A stretch of DNA of 64,000 bases from G963676095 sp963676095 (GCA_963676095.1 OY781040.1:4340001-4404000); one strand, 5' to 3'. Numbered from the stretch's first letter, positions 36,166 to 46,350 are shown. Notes: generated by a model from the letters alone, not told the origin. Made by a program: numbers and translations.

Positions 36166-37386
36166 CATTTTCATATCTTCAACAAATAACATCAGGTGAT
36201 CGATTGTCACATGCTCCATCACGACAATTTTGTACCACGACGGATGATCGTGGCTGTCGGGGACCAGTCCGTACTTGTTCGCCAGTTCCGCAGGGATGGC
36301 AGAAGCCCTTATTGTTACCAGGTTCGACGAAGGATGGCGGTAGAAGGGCACGTGCAAATCTTCCAGTTGATGGCAAAGCCATTCGGTCCGGTAATTCAGA
36401 ATATGAATTTTTTCGAACCAGCCGTGCGGGCCATAAGTTTGCAGGATCATCCATACTGCAATGGCATTGGCGCCGGACCGGCTGCCGATGATCGTGGTAT
36501 CCATGCCATGTACATACCGGGCTTCCCGGGTCGTGGCATACTGCATCCATCCCTTCCGGATAATAAAGAGCCCGGTACCAAACGGTGCCTGTACCATTTT
36601 GTGTGCATCGAGGGTAAAAGAAGTAATTTCCGGATTTAAAAAGGTCAGATCGTCATTGGCGGTGCTGAACGGATATACAAACCCCCCGTAAGCCCCGTCG
36701 ATATGGATTTTATAATCCACTCCCGCCTTCTTTAATGCTTCAGTATAAACAGCTATCCGGTCGACCGAACCGAACATTGTGGTCATCATATTTGAAACCA
36801 CGATAAAACAGCGGATACCTGCTGCTTTCGCCTCTTCCAGCCTGGCATCCAGCATCTCCGGGCGAATCTCGCGGGTCATCCCGTCCACCGGGACAGAAAT
36901 CCGCTGCAGGTTCATAATGTTTCCGGCCTTAGGCATCGAGTAATGCGAATCATCAGAACAAAGAAGGGCAATTTCGTTGTTCTTTGCCCCTTTTTCCCGG
37001 AGAAAATAATTGCGGTAAATCCAGATAGCCTGCATATTGGCCTCAGTGCCGCCGGAAGCGACATAGCCATCCTGGGCATCGGGAGAGCCTTTCAGGATAT
37101 CTTCTGCCACAAGGGCGATCAGTTCCTGTTCGATCTGTTGCGTCCCGGCAAAAAAATACTCCGAATCGCCTAACGTATGGCATCCGATATGGTTCGGGTT
37201 ATGCACCATAGCCGATAGGAACGGGGCGTCCTTCAGAAAAGATACATCCTGGTTAAACACTTTTTCGTCGAGGTGTGAAGCCGGAACGCCCAGCGTAGTC
37301 CGGTCTTTGTAATCGATGTTCTGCCCCAGGGCCTCGAAAACCCGTTCCCTGATTTCGTTCCCGGTCAGTTTTTTCCAATAGCGCAT
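36157..37386 (-). CDS. PLP-dependent group II amino-acid decarboxylase family protein
   Basis: A 409-residue fold-type I PLP enzyme. VASGGTEANMQAIWIYRNY is the cofactor-phosphate-binding turn, IHIDGAYGG carries the Asp that contacts the PLP ring nitrogen, and the Schiff-base lysine is in TLDAHKMVQAPFG. The pattern matches the histidine/tyrosine/glutamate/aspartate decarboxylase group. The substrate cannot be read from sequence. The gene has no operon partner on either side. Its last codons (MRE and stop) lie in a repeat C-phrase, so the original C-terminus may have been altered by a few residues. Confidence 0.85.
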   Translation of the reverse strand: MRYWKKLTGNEIRERVFEALGQNIDYKDRTTLGVPASHLDEKVFNQDVSFLKDAPFLSAMVHNPNHIGCHTLGDSEYFFAGTQQIEQELIALVAEDILKGSPDAQDGYVASGGTEANMQAIWIYRNYFLREKGAKNNEIALLCSDDSHYSMPKAGNIMNLQRISVPVDGMTREIRPEMLDARLEEAKAAGIRCFIVVSNMMTTMFGSVDRIAVYTEALKKAGVDYKIHIDGAYGGFVYPFSTANDDLTFLNPEITSFTLDAHKMVQAPFGTGLFIIRKGWMQYATTREARYVHGMDTTIIGSRSGANAIAVWMILQTYGPHGWFEKIHILNYRTEWLCHQLEDLHVPFYRHPSSNLVTIRASAIPAELANKYGLVPDSHDHPSWYKIVVMEHVTIDHLMLFVEDMKMRE

Positions 37387-37587
37387 AATCCAGTTTTAAT
37401 CCGCTCAAAGATAACGAAAGCCTTGCTTTAAAAAATGGGTTGAGGGTACTTGTGAAAATATTGTTTGCCTGTTTCATTACCTGAATCATTAAGGATTACT
37501 TAAAATTCAGTTAACCCCCTTCCTTTTTACGAACCATTAGCTTTGCTGACCTAAAACTACATCAGATCCGGATGTAATTGGTGTGAT

Positions 37588-38148
37588 ATGAGAGATTATA
37601 AGGTGCCTAATGAGCTTGTCGTCAGTATCAAGGGAGGAAGTATTGATGCACTCGAAGTCCTCTTTACCAGGCTGAAACAGGATATTTATTCTTTTGCTTT
37701 CAGTTATTTCAGGAACAAAGAACTTGCAGAAGAGGTGGTTCAGGAAGTTTTCATTCGTCTTTGGGAAAAAAGAGAGCTTATCAATCCAGATTACGATCTG
37801 GTAAGTTACATCTTTAAAATTGCTAAAAATATAATTCTCGATCAGCTCAGGGAACAGGCCCGTCACGGAGAAAGGTACGGGCAAATCAATCCTGATCTTA
37901 TTTATTCATCAGAAAGTGCAGACGATCAGGTTATTTTTAATGATTTTCAGAACCTTCTGAAAGAGGCGGTCGAGCTGTTACCGCCGAAAAGAAAATACAT
38001 CTTTAAATTAAGCAGGGAAGAAAAAATGACCTATTCCGAGATCTCGGAACATATGAATATTTCGATAAATGTCGTCGAGAACCAGATGTCTAAAGCCTTG
38101 AAACATATTCGTCAATACCTGTTGTCGTATACCGATTCTGTGTTTTGA
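37588..38148 (+). CDS. ECF RNA polymerase sigma factor (FecI-like)
   Basis: A 186-residue sigma factor with region 2 (ALEVLFTRLKQDIYSFAFSY, EEVVQEVFIRLWEKRE) and region 4 (LLPPKRKYIFKLSREEKMTY, SEISEHMNISINVVENQMSK). It precedes a FecR gene, an STN-SusC receptor and a SusD on the same strand, the usual order of a Bacteroidota surface-signalling glycan locus. It should drive that locus when the receptor is occupied. A TAGCTTTG -7-like box lies in the upstream 60 bp, but no matching -33 TTTG is present. Confidence 0.93.
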   Translation: MRDYKVPNELVVSIKGGSIDALEVLFTRLKQDIYSFAFSYFRNKELAEEVVQEVFIRLWEKRELINPDYDLVSYIFKIAKNIILDQLREQARHGERYGQINPDLIYSSESADDQVIFNDFQNLLKEAVELLPPKRKYIFKLSREEKMTYSEISEHMNISINVVENQMSKALKHIRQYLLSYTDSVF

Positions 38149-38444
38149 TAATGCGTTAATACGGAAGAACTAAAAGTACGGGGCAGGCCTGGTAACCAGC
38201 CAGCAATAAATCGGATCACTTTAAAAAGTTGAGGGGAATCAGAAAAAGTTAGAGATTTGTGTTTTTTAGACGAGACAAAAACAGGTGGAGAAAAAGATAC
38301 GATTATCATTGCCTGCCAGGCAGAATACCCGTTTAATCAAAATTCCGAAGGCCTTTCTGATTTTGGCAATCAGGTCCCGCTTCCCGGATCCGGATTGTTT
38401 TTAAGCACAAACAACCCCGTTTTTTATCATTTCTGTCCTTGAGC
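38149..38444. other. Intergenic stretch after the ECF sigma gene, no supported gene
   Basis: No coding region or RNA gene is recognised here. Short hairpins such as CTGGTAACCAG occur. The interval probably holds the end of the sigma-factor transcript. Confidence 0.4.
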
Positions 38445-38595
38445 CGGACAGGCCCTTCCTTTTCCAGTCGATGAAAAGGAAGCAAAAATCTTGTCAAAAC
38501 GAACCCTCCGCCGGGCGTTTTGACGGCCAGCGCTTCGCTCCGTTCTGCTTTCGCGACGGAGTATTGACGGATTTCGGGATGGTCTGTCCTGTCCG
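38445..38595 (+). repeat. Foldback element with 8-bp terminal inverted repeats
   Basis: CGGACAGG (38445-38452) and CCTGTCCG (38588-38595) bound a 151-bp segment. Inside it GTCAAAACG (38493-38501) and CGTTTTGAC (38516-38524) form a second hairpin. The segment includes AAAAGGAAGCAAAAATC, a motif I have the impression recurs in Bacteroidota intergenic DNA, though I cannot check this. No coding capacity. It may be a MITE-like or mRNA-stability element between sigma and FecR genes. Confidence 0.5.
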
Positions 38596-38870
38596 TTCCA
38601 ACTTTTTTTGATAACAGCTCAACGAATGCTTCTGCTGAATCTTTTAATGCAAAACTAAAGGCTTTTAGGGCTACTTTGAATGGCGTGACAGTTTTTTATT
38701 TCTTCCTTTTTCGTCTTACTAAATCTTTGCCTAACAAGGATACCCCTCAGAAATGTGACGTGATCCAATAAATCAATGTAATCCTATTTTAATTTCTGAA
38801 ACGATAATTTAATTCGCCGTAGAGGGGTGGTCGCGTCCCTTTCTTCCGTATTCCCTGTAAAAAGGCAGAG

Positions 38871-39896
38871 ATGGACAGGAATATGCTACCGGATGACCTC
38901 TTGAAAAAATTTTACAGGAACCAGTGCAGCCCGGGGGAATTCAGGGAGATTGCGGATTGGTTGAAAAATGCTTCGCGAAAAGATCAGTTGAGTTTTCTCG
39001 GCCAGCATTCGCAATTTATCCGTCAGGAGGGCGGTCATCAGAATATTTCTACTGAAATGGATTTCGATGAGATCAGAAAAAGGATACAGACCATGGAAAG
39101 AAGGAAAAAGGCTTACAGGTTGATCTTAACGCGTTCTGCCCGCGTAGCTGCTGCTGTTATTCTTGTTTTCGGTATTTATCATCTTTCTGTTTTTCTGGCA
39201 GGAAGGGAAAACGGTACGGATTTAAAAGTAGCCGGGACCCGCGACAAGGAATGCCATACAGGTTACGGGGAAAAGGCGGAGGTAACCCTTGACGACGGAT
39301 CCACCGTAAAGTTAAATGCGGGGAGTACGCTTACCTATCCCCGTCAGTTCGATGGACGGGAACGGGTTATTTCGTTGAAGGGACAGGCGCTTTTTGAAGT
39401 GGCCAGGGATTCCTTAAAGCCTTTTATTATAAATACCTCCTTGTTTAAAGTCCAGGTTCTGGGGACGGCCTTTGATGTCAGGTCATTCGACGGGGACCAT
39501 TTTTCGTCTGTTTGTGTTTTGCACGGGACCGTCAAGGTAACCTTGCTGAGGGACGAAAAACAGTCCTATTTTTTGACGAAAAATGAACAGTTAACGATCG
39601 ATACCAGAGACGGACATGTAGAAAAGAAGCAGGTCAACGCCCGGATCTCGGTCGCCTGGATTAACGGAATTCTTCGTTTTGAACAAGTCCCGATGGACGA
39701 TGTGCTGAAACAGTTGGAGCGCTGGTATAATGTGAAAATTAACATTCCCGGAAACCTGGGGCTCGACAGGGTACAGGTAACAGGCCAGCATAAGGATAAT
39801 GGCTTGTATGAAGTATTGGAAGCGCTTCATTTTACACATGGGCTTCAATATCAGGTAACGAGGGGGGAAATCAGGATAACAGGACTGGAAAATTAG
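38871..39896 (+). CDS. FecR-family anti-sigma/transducer
   Basis: A 341-residue membrane protein with a cytoplasmic N-terminal sigma-binding part (1-88) and a transmembrane helix at about 90-110. The periplasmic FecR domain covers about 125-225 (AEVTLDDGSTVKLNAGSTLT, VISLKGQALFEVARD, VQVLGTAFDVRSF) and a DUF4974-like domain about 260-335. It sits between the ECF sigma and the STN-SusC receptor and should relay ligand binding to the sigma factor. Confidence 0.93.
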   Translation: MDRNMLPDDLLKKFYRNQCSPGEFREIADWLKNASRKDQLSFLGQHSQFIRQEGGHQNISTEMDFDEIRKRIQTMERRKKAYRLILTRSARVAAAVILVFGIYHLSVFLAGRENGTDLKVAGTRDKECHTGYGEKAEVTLDDGSTVKLNAGSTLTYPRQFDGRERVISLKGQALFEVARDSLKPFIINTSLFKVQVLGTAFDVRSFDGDHFSSVCVLHGTVKVTLLRDEKQSYFLTKNEQLTIDTRDGHVEKKQVNARISVAWINGILRFEQVPMDDVLKQLERWYNVKINIPGNLGLDRVQVTGQHKDNGLYEVLEALHFTHGLQYQVTRGEIRITGLEN

Positions 39897-40116
39897 TTAT
39901 TTGCCGGCTTATATGGTTTTTATTTTCAGATAATTATATGGACAATGAAACAATAATTCAAAAGGTTTATGTAGGAAAAAGATTTTAGCAGCGATACCCA
40001 GGGTAACAGCTGCAAAAGAGAGAAAAAGAAACTGCGCACCATGACGATTTTGGCAGGTCCCCATGAATGCGCAGGAATTTTAACACCGTTAGAAATATTA
40101 AAAATCATTCAAATCT

Positions 40117-43100
40117 ATGCAAAACAATTTATTAATTAAACAGATTGTAATGAAATTGTTCCTGATGCTGTCGGGTTTATTTATTGGGAGCAGTATGTTG
40201 CTGGCTGTGGGCAGTTACAGCCAGAATATAAGGAAGGAAAAGATCGATCTGGACTTTGAAAATATGCGAATTGACAAGGTCCTGGAGATCCTGAACAAAA
40301 AGACGGATTTTAATTTCCTGTACAACGAGAAGGAGATCCGCTCATTGGGAAAAGAGGTAACGCTATCCGGCCGTTCTTTTGAAAATGCAGAAATGGTCCT
40401 TGAAGAAATTGCCAGGCAGACCGGACTGACATTTCGTTGTATCGACGAGAATATTTCGGTGAAGGTAGTCCCTGCCCGGCAAGGGGTCCTGCATTTGGAA
40501 GAAGCGGAAGGAAAAAAAATCAGCGGGGAAGTTATTGATGCAAAAACGCGGGAACCCCTGGTTGGCGCCACCGTACAGATAAAAGGGACGACGAGCGGCA
40601 CGGTAACCGATAATAACGGACATTTCGAGCTGTTTGTCCCGGACGGTTCGAAAGAACTTAAAATATCGTTTATTGGCTATCAGGTACTGGAAGCGGCTGT
40701 TAAACCTTCGATGACCATACAGCTTATGCCCGATGTACAGTCGATGGACGAGATCGTGGTCACCGGCCAGGGAGATAATGTAAGCAAGAAGAGGCTTTCC
40801 AATAATGTAAAGACCATTAAGTCTGAAGAAATCGAGCAAATCCCTTCCCAGCGGATTGACCAGCTGCTTTCGGCCCAACTTCCGAATGCACAGTTAAACC
40901 TTACCGGCGGGCAGGCAGGCGCTACCTCCATTATCAGGGCAAGAGGGGTAAATTCGGCCTTTCTGAATTCAACCCCTGTTATTTATGTCGACGGCGTACG
41001 GATGGACAACCTGAACACGCACAGCTCTTTGGGAGGGGGCAGCGCCCAGGGGGCCGGCATAAGCTCTATTGCCGACATCCCGATGGATAATATTGAAAAA
41101 ATAGAATATATAAACGGAGGGGCCGCGACAACGCTATATGGATCCGACGCGGCAAACGGAGTGATCCAGATCTTTACCAAAAAAGGGAGCAGTAAATCGT
41201 CGGTAACCTTTGAAGTCAAAAACGGGATTGAGACGCCTACTGCCGATTTCCTGTATTTCAAAAAATCGAAGGACCTGCTTTTTCAGAATGGATATTACCA
41301 GAAATATCATCTGGGTTTTGATGGCCGGAGCCAGGACGGGTTTGGCTACAGCTTTTCAGGAAATTACCTGAACAGCTCGGGGGTGCAGATTTATAACCAG
41401 AATAAGAATGAGAAGGTTGACTTCAGCAGCGGGTTCCGTGCTAAACTGGGCGAAAACGTAACCTACGAAAGTTCTTTTATTTTTGTTCATAACCAGTATA
41501 AACGGAACAGGAACGGAAACCAGGGCGGATATACCGGACTATGGTTTGCCGAAAGCGGGGCCTCAAAATTAAAAGGGTTCAACAACCGGCTGGACGACCT
41601 CACGGAAGACGAATACGCGGAAATTAAAAATTTTGTAAACGAGGGCGAGAGGCTGCAAAACAATAAAATCCTGGTCAACCGGTTTACTGTTTCGCAGACG
41701 TTCAGGTACCATCCCCTCGAAAACCTGAGTGTAAAACTGAACGGGGGAATTGATTACCGCGACCAGAACGACAAGGATATCCAAACCAACGAATACCTTT
41801 CGCATACTTCCCAGACTACGGTTACAGATGAGGGAAGTATCTCAAACGTGAACCGGAAATATTTTGGCATCACGCTGGAATTAAACGCCCAGCATACATG
41901 GAAAACAGGTTCGTTTTCACTCATCACCACTGCCGGCGGCCAATTGTTCAGGAACCAGGACCACCAGATTTTGTATAGCGGGACGGACATCCGCGACGGG
42001 GCTGAAACAATCAGCGATGCCGCAGTACAAAGCAGTGACGAGTATCTTTCCGAGGTGCTGAATTACGGAGTGTATATTCAGGAAAATATCGGGTATCAGG
42101 ACCGTCTTTTTTTGGATATGGGGATCAGGGGCGACCGGAACCCTTCTTTTGGCGACCGTATAGGGACCCAATATTATCCCAAGATCGGGTTTTCATGGTT
42201 GCCTGGCGTTGAAAATTTAGCCCCGGAAGTTATCAGCTCTTTCCGCTTAAGGGCCGGATACGGGGTTTCAGGGAACCTTCCCCCTGCTTTTGCCAATGAC
42301 AAAACAATTTCGTTCACCGGTTTTAACGACGAGCAGTCTGCCTATTTCGGACAACCGGGAAACGATAACCTGAAACCGGAAAAAACACATACTTATGAGG
42401 CGGGCACTGATATTTCCCTGTGGGACGACCGTTTTGTCCTTTCCGCCGGATATTATTTCTCAACCACGAAGGATGCCCTGTTTTACGTCCCTTCCACACC
42501 TTCTTCCGGGTACACGGAAGACCAGCTGCAAAATGTCGGGAAAATACGTAACCGTGGATGGGAATTTAACATGACGGTTGTCCCGGTCCGGAAACAGAAT
42601 ATGTCACTCTCGTTCAATGCTTCGCTTAATACCTTGTATAATAAGGTGGTCGACTCGGGTGGTGTCGCGGCCTTTAATATCAATGGTTTTAGTGCGCGTA
42701 CAATTCAGACCGTTGTCCAGGAAGGTTATCCGATCGGTTTCCTGAGGGGAAATTACGGGACTTTCGATGAGAACGGCGTTTTGGAAAATACGACTGCCCA
42801 ATCCTACCTGGGAAACACAATCCCCGATCTGTTCGGGAACATGAACCTGAATTTCACGTACCGGAATTTCGGTTTTTTTGCCAATGCCAGCTATCAGGCC
42901 GGGGCATATGCCGACGATTTCGATGCCCAGTTCCGGTTCTATTATGCTGCCTCTGACGATATTATCCCTGCCGGGGAAATTGAGAAAAACGGAAGGGCGG
43001 ACTGGTTGAAATTTACCAATATGTTTGTGCAAAAGACAGATTTTATCAAGGTAAGGACAATGGGGGTTTCTTATCGGTTCAGGCCTAAAAACAACAGCTT

Positions 43101-43287
43101 TATGAAATCTTTCACAGCCGGTTTCACCGTGACGAACCCGTTCAATTTCGCTGCATCTTCATTCGATCCTGAAAATACGATCAGCGGGGCCGCTACCGGA
43201 CAGGGCGGTGCGACGACCGGAGGGATATCCTATGCTACCTACTCTGCCCCAAGACAATATATCACAACGCTGAGGTTCAACTTTTAG
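40117..43287 (+). CDS. STN-domain SusC/RagA TonB-dependent transporter
   Basis: A 1056-residue receptor. The signal peptide (about 1-35) is followed by an STN domain (about 42-100, FENMRIDKVLEILNKKTDFN) and a carboxypeptidase-regulatory-like domain (about 130-210, ISGEVIDAKTREPLVGATVQ). The plug (about 212-345) is SusC-like (RARGVNSAFLNSTPVIYVDG and GGAATTLYGSDAANG). The barrel ends in TLRFNF. The presence of STN fits signalling to the FecR encoded upstream. Start chosen at 40117; an ATG at residue 12 gives a conventional signal peptide. Confidence 0.95.
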   Translation: MQNNLLIKQIVMKLFLMLSGLFIGSSMLLAVGSYSQNIRKEKIDLDFENMRIDKVLEILNKKTDFNFLYNEKEIRSLGKEVTLSGRSFENAEMVLEEIARQTGLTFRCIDENISVKVVPARQGVLHLEEAEGKKISGEVIDAKTREPLVGATVQIKGTTSGTVTDNNGHFELFVPDGSKELKISFIGYQVLEAAVKPSMTIQLMPDVQSMDEIVVTGQGDNVSKKRLSNNVKTIKSEEIEQIPSQRIDQLLSAQLPNAQLNLTGGQAGATSIIRARGVNSAFLNSTPVIYVDGVRMDNLNTHSSLGGGSAQGAGISSIADIPMDNIEKIEYINGGAATTLYGSDAANGVIQIFTKKGSSKSSVTFEVKNGIETPTADFLYFKKSKDLLFQNGYYQKYHLGFDGRSQDGFGYSFSGNYLNSSGVQIYNQNKNEKVDFSSGFRAKLGENVTYESSFIFVHNQYKRNRNGNQGGYTGLWFAESGASKLKGFNNRLDDLTEDEYAEIKNFVNEGERLQNNKILVNRFTVSQTFRYHPLENLSVKLNGGIDYRDQNDKDIQTNEYLSHTSQTTVTDEGSISNVNRKYFGITLELNAQHTWKTGSFSLITTAGGQLFRNQDHQILYSGTDIRDGAETISDAAVQSSDEYLSEVLNYGVYIQENIGYQDRLFLDMGIRGDRNPSFGDRIGTQYYPKIGFSWLPGVENLAPEVISSFRLRAGYGVSGNLPPAFANDKTISFTGFNDEQSAYFGQPGNDNLKPEKTHTYEAGTDISLWDDRFVLSAGYYFSTTKDALFYVPSTPSSGYTEDQLQNVGKIRNRGWEFNMTVVPVRKQNMSLSFNASLNTLYNKVVDSGGVAAFNINGFSARTIQTVVQEGYPIGFLRGNYGTFDENGVLENTTAQSYLGNTIPDLFGNMNLNFTYRNFGFFANASYQAGAYADDFDAQFRFYYAASDDIIPAGEIEKNGRADWLKFTNMFVQKTDFIKVRTMGVSYRFRPKNNSFMKSFTAGFTVTNPFNFAASSFDPENTISGAATGQGGATTGGISYATYSAPRQYITTLRFNF

Positions 43288-43409
43288 AAGTTAATTACAG
43301 AAAGACAAATTATAAGCACATGAAACGAGCCGCGAGAGTCGGACCTTTCACACAGGAGCGTGGTTATAATGGCGAGTTCCATGTGGCAACTAAAATAATT
43401 TATAAACAC

Positions 43410-44816
43410 ATGAAAAAAATTCTATATTTTTCGTTATTACTCGGGTTTTTATCATCCTGCGTGGATAACCCTTATGTCGATGAGGAGGCCTATCTCGAAA
43501 CGGAAAACCCGACCTCCAGCTGGGTCAACGGGTTGAAAAGGCAACTGGCCCTGACTATGAACGAAGTGACAACCAATACAGAACTGGTCTCTGACAATTA
43601 TTTTAACAATTATACTTCTTTTAGCAAAGTTTTTGACATTCCCGAGATCGATTACGCCGATGTGGACGTTAATAATTTTCAGTCCGAAATCGGCGCGCTC
43701 AGAAGTATGGCCGAGTACGGGCTGGGAACAGTGGCCCCGGCTGACGAAGAAGCCACGGATGAAGATAAATCGTACATGAATTTTTGCAAAGCTTACGCCC
43801 TGATCCTGTCCGGAGAAAATTTTGTGGGGCTGCCCGATACGACCAAAGGGCCTGTTGTTGAATGGAAGGATTTGCTTGAAAACTCGTTGGGGTACCTGGA
43901 CAAGGCAATTGACCTGACATCGGACGAGTCGTACCGTCATGCTTATACCTTGCTCAAAGCCAGGGTTTACCGGGACCTGGGCAATGCTGACCAGGCAAAA
44001 ACCTATGCTGCTGAAGTGATTGACGACACAGACCTTCTTTTCGAAGTTGAATTCGACGGGGAAAACGATGTCGACAACGAGATGCAGTATGCTACGTTCT
44101 CATCGACCCAGAATATGTTTGCCCCGCTTCCCCGTCTCGACTTCCTGGACCCTAAATATTACGATGAGGGGACTTCTGAAACGGACCAGAAACCGGTTGC
44201 AATTGCGAAGGCTGAAGAGGCTTTCCTGATCCTGGCAGAGGCTTATGTGGCCGAGGGGAGCATTTCCCTGGCACGGACAACCCTGACAAGTTTAATTACC
44301 GGTGTCGTGGCAGGCCGCGCTGTTGCATCTGTTGACGACAGCAGCCAGAAGAGGGAAGGTTCCAACCGCAGCGATTACCCGGTAACCGCTGTCTCTGTAA
44401 AATTCGACAGCAGCGGTCCTTATCGCAGCGGGTACGTTCTCGACCGGCAGGACGGCAATATTACCGTCTATCCGGTATCCGGGACAAAAGTCACCGCTGA
44501 CGATATCCGCAGCGCGACCAGCGAAGACGACCTGCTGTACCTGATCTACAGGCTCCGCCAGGAAATTTTCATCAGCGAAGGCCGCCGGATGAGCGACCTG
44601 GGTATCCGCTTTCCGGTATCCCAGACAGAACAACTAAACAATCCTAATGTTACCGACGAGTATACAAAAGCCAACATTCCTTCTTTCATTCCCCTGGATT
44701 ACGGAATGGACGATTTTTCCGTTGATGCTTCAACCGGGAATGTGACTATGGCCTACGATATGAACAAGGTCCTGATCGGGAATAAAAGCTCCGACGATGT
44801 CCTGCCGTTCAATTAA
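43410..44816 (+). CDS. SusD-family lipoprotein
   Basis: A 468-residue lipoprotein starting MKKILYFSLL with lipobox LSSC, followed by VDNPYVDEEAY. SusD-like helical repeats and the late LLYLIYRLRQEIFISEGRRM and SDLGIRFP segment support the family. An upstream in-frame ATG at 43320 would add 30 charged residues ahead of the signal peptide, so the inner ATG is preferred. The two starts sit in near-identical 19-nt contexts 90 bp apart. It pairs with the SusC encoded upstream. Confidence 0.85.
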   Translation: MKKILYFSLLLGFLSSCVDNPYVDEEAYLETENPTSSWVNGLKRQLALTMNEVTTNTELVSDNYFNNYTSFSKVFDIPEIDYADVDVNNFQSEIGALRSMAEYGLGTVAPADEEATDEDKSYMNFCKAYALILSGENFVGLPDTTKGPVVEWKDLLENSLGYLDKAIDLTSDESYRHAYTLLKARVYRDLGNADQAKTYAAEVIDDTDLLFEVEFDGENDVDNEMQYATFSSTQNMFAPLPRLDFLDPKYYDEGTSETDQKPVAIAKAEEAFLILAEAYVAEGSISLARTTLTSLITGVVAGRAVASVDDSSQKREGSNRSDYPVTAVSVKFDSSGPYRSGYVLDRQDGNITVYPVSGTKVTADDIRSATSEDDLLYLIYRLRQEIFISEGRRMSDLGIRFPVSQTEQLNNPNVTDEYTKANIPSFIPLDYGMDDFSVDASTGNVTMAYDMNKVLIGNKSSDDVLPFN

Positions 44817-44840
44817 TTAATCGATAAGTTGAATTACAAA

Positions 44841-46187
44841 ATGAAACGAATAATAAGTCTGATTATCGCTGTCCTTCTTTTTTCACCATTCCTTTTTGCC
44901 CGGAAGACGGCAGAGCATGTCGTAATCATTAGCATTGACGGGTTTCGTCCGGACTTTTATCTCGATCCGTCCTGGTCGACCACAAACATGAGGCAACTTG
45001 CTTCAAAGGGCGTTTGTGCTGAAAGTGTAAGGGGCATCTTTCCCTCCGTGACTTATCCGTCACATACAACGTTAATTACCGGTTGTTTCCCGGATAAGCA
45101 CGGTATTTATTTTAATACGGCAATCGGCCCGGACGGGAATCCCGGCGGCTGGATCTATCAGTTCAGCAAAATCAAGGCAGAAACCTTATGGGAAGCAGCC
45201 AGGAAGGCTGGCCTCACTACAGCCTCGGTTTCCTGGCCGGTTTCGGTCGGTGCCCCTTGCATCGATTACAATATTCCCGAATTCTGGTCATTCGAGAACC
45301 CGATGGACCGGAGGGAAGCAACCCGGCTCCATGCCACTCCCGGGGGCTTGTTTGAAGAAGCGGTCAAAAACGCTACCGGGGAAATGGAGATGAACGACTT
45401 TAACCTGACTTCGTTGAGCATGGACGAAAATTTAAGCCGTATTGCGGGTTATATACTGCGTAAGTATAAGCCCGGCCTGCTGACCATACATCTCCCGAAT
45501 ACCGACGGGGCCGAGCATAAACAAGGCCGGACCGGCGACCTGGTGAGCAGTGCCATTGCCGGCGCCGACCATGCTGTCAGCGTAATTGTGGATGCACTGA
45601 ACAAGGCCGGTATTTTTGAAAAAACGGCTATTATTATTACCGGTGACCATGGATTTGTAACGACGCATACCTCCATCGCCCCGAATGTATGGCTTGCTGA
45701 AAGAGGGCTGATAACAGGAGGTTCAAAAAAGGCTTATTTCTTTTCTGCCGGAGGATCGGCCTTTTTGTATTTGAAGGATAAAAGCGATTCGGCTACGTTG
45801 AACCAGGTCCGGTCGATACTGGACTCGCTTCCTGAATCTCAGAAAGAAATGTTCAGGGTGATTTCGAGAACAGACATGGACCGGTTCGGGGCAGACCCCG
45901 GCGCTGCTTTAGCCCTTAGCGCGAACGAAGGATTTTGCTTTTCCAATAAACCTGATGGTCCGCTTTTAACTTCTGCCAATGGGGGAAAGCATGGGTATTT
46001 CCCGGATTTCCCCGATATCAGTACCGGTTTTATCGGGTATGGCCCCGGTTTTAAGGAAGGGGTTATCATCCCGGCTCTCGGTCTGGAAGATATTGCACCG
46101 ATCGCTGCTTGTTTACTGGGGATCCGGATGGATAAAACCGATGGGATTGTATATCCGGGGATTATGGAACCGGGCGGGGAGAAATAA
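44841..46187 (+). CDS. Ectonucleotide pyrophosphatase/phosphodiesterase (NPP) family enzyme
   Basis: A 448-residue exported enzyme of the alkaline-phosphatase superfamily. VIISIDGFRPDF carries the first metal ligand Asp, and SVTYPSHTTLITG carries the nucleophile Thr of the NPP type (in PSxT). HLPNTDGAEHKQG and ITGDHGFV supply the remaining metal ligands. The signal peptide is residues 1-18, with the start at ATG 44841 rather than the upstream TTG. As the last gene of a sigma-FecR-SusCD locus it probably removes phosphodiester or phosphate groups from the transported ligand. Confidence 0.88.
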   Translation: MKRIISLIIAVLLFSPFLFARKTAEHVVIISIDGFRPDFYLDPSWSTTNMRQLASKGVCAESVRGIFPSVTYPSHTTLITGCFPDKHGIYFNTAIGPDGNPGGWIYQFSKIKAETLWEAARKAGLTTASVSWPVSVGAPCIDYNIPEFWSFENPMDRREATRLHATPGGLFEEAVKNATGEMEMNDFNLTSLSMDENLSRIAGYILRKYKPGLLTIHLPNTDGAEHKQGRTGDLVSSAIAGADHAVSVIVDALNKAGIFEKTAIIITGDHGFVTTHTSIAPNVWLAERGLITGGSKKAYFFSAGGSAFLYLKDKSDSATLNQVRSILDSLPESQKEMFRVISRTDMDRFGADPGAALALSANEGFCFSNKPDGPLLTSANGGKHGYFPDFPDISTGFIGYGPGFKEGVIIPALGLEDIAPIAACLLGIRMDKTDGIVYPGIMEPGGEK

Positions 46188-46216
46188 CCGTTTATTTGCT
46201 CGTTTTACTGTTGAAA

Positions 46217-46247
46217 AAATCTTTGCTGCCTTGTGCAGCAAAGATTT
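46217..46247 (-). terminator. Rho-independent terminator on the minus strand
   Basis: AAATCTTTGCTGC (46217-46229) and GCAGCAAAGATTT (46235-46247) form a perfect 13-bp stem with a 5-nt loop. On the minus strand it is followed by TTTTTT, ending transcripts of the HU-like gene. This places the 23-nt array in that gene's 3' untranslated region. Confidence 0.75.
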
Positions 46248-46350
46248 GAATGTTGATCTTTATCATTTCGGTTATAAAAGGACGGCCAACAATGGGAACG
46301 TTCAATGTGGAAGACCATTTTAGTCGTGTTGTTGCCCCATTTTTTATGGA

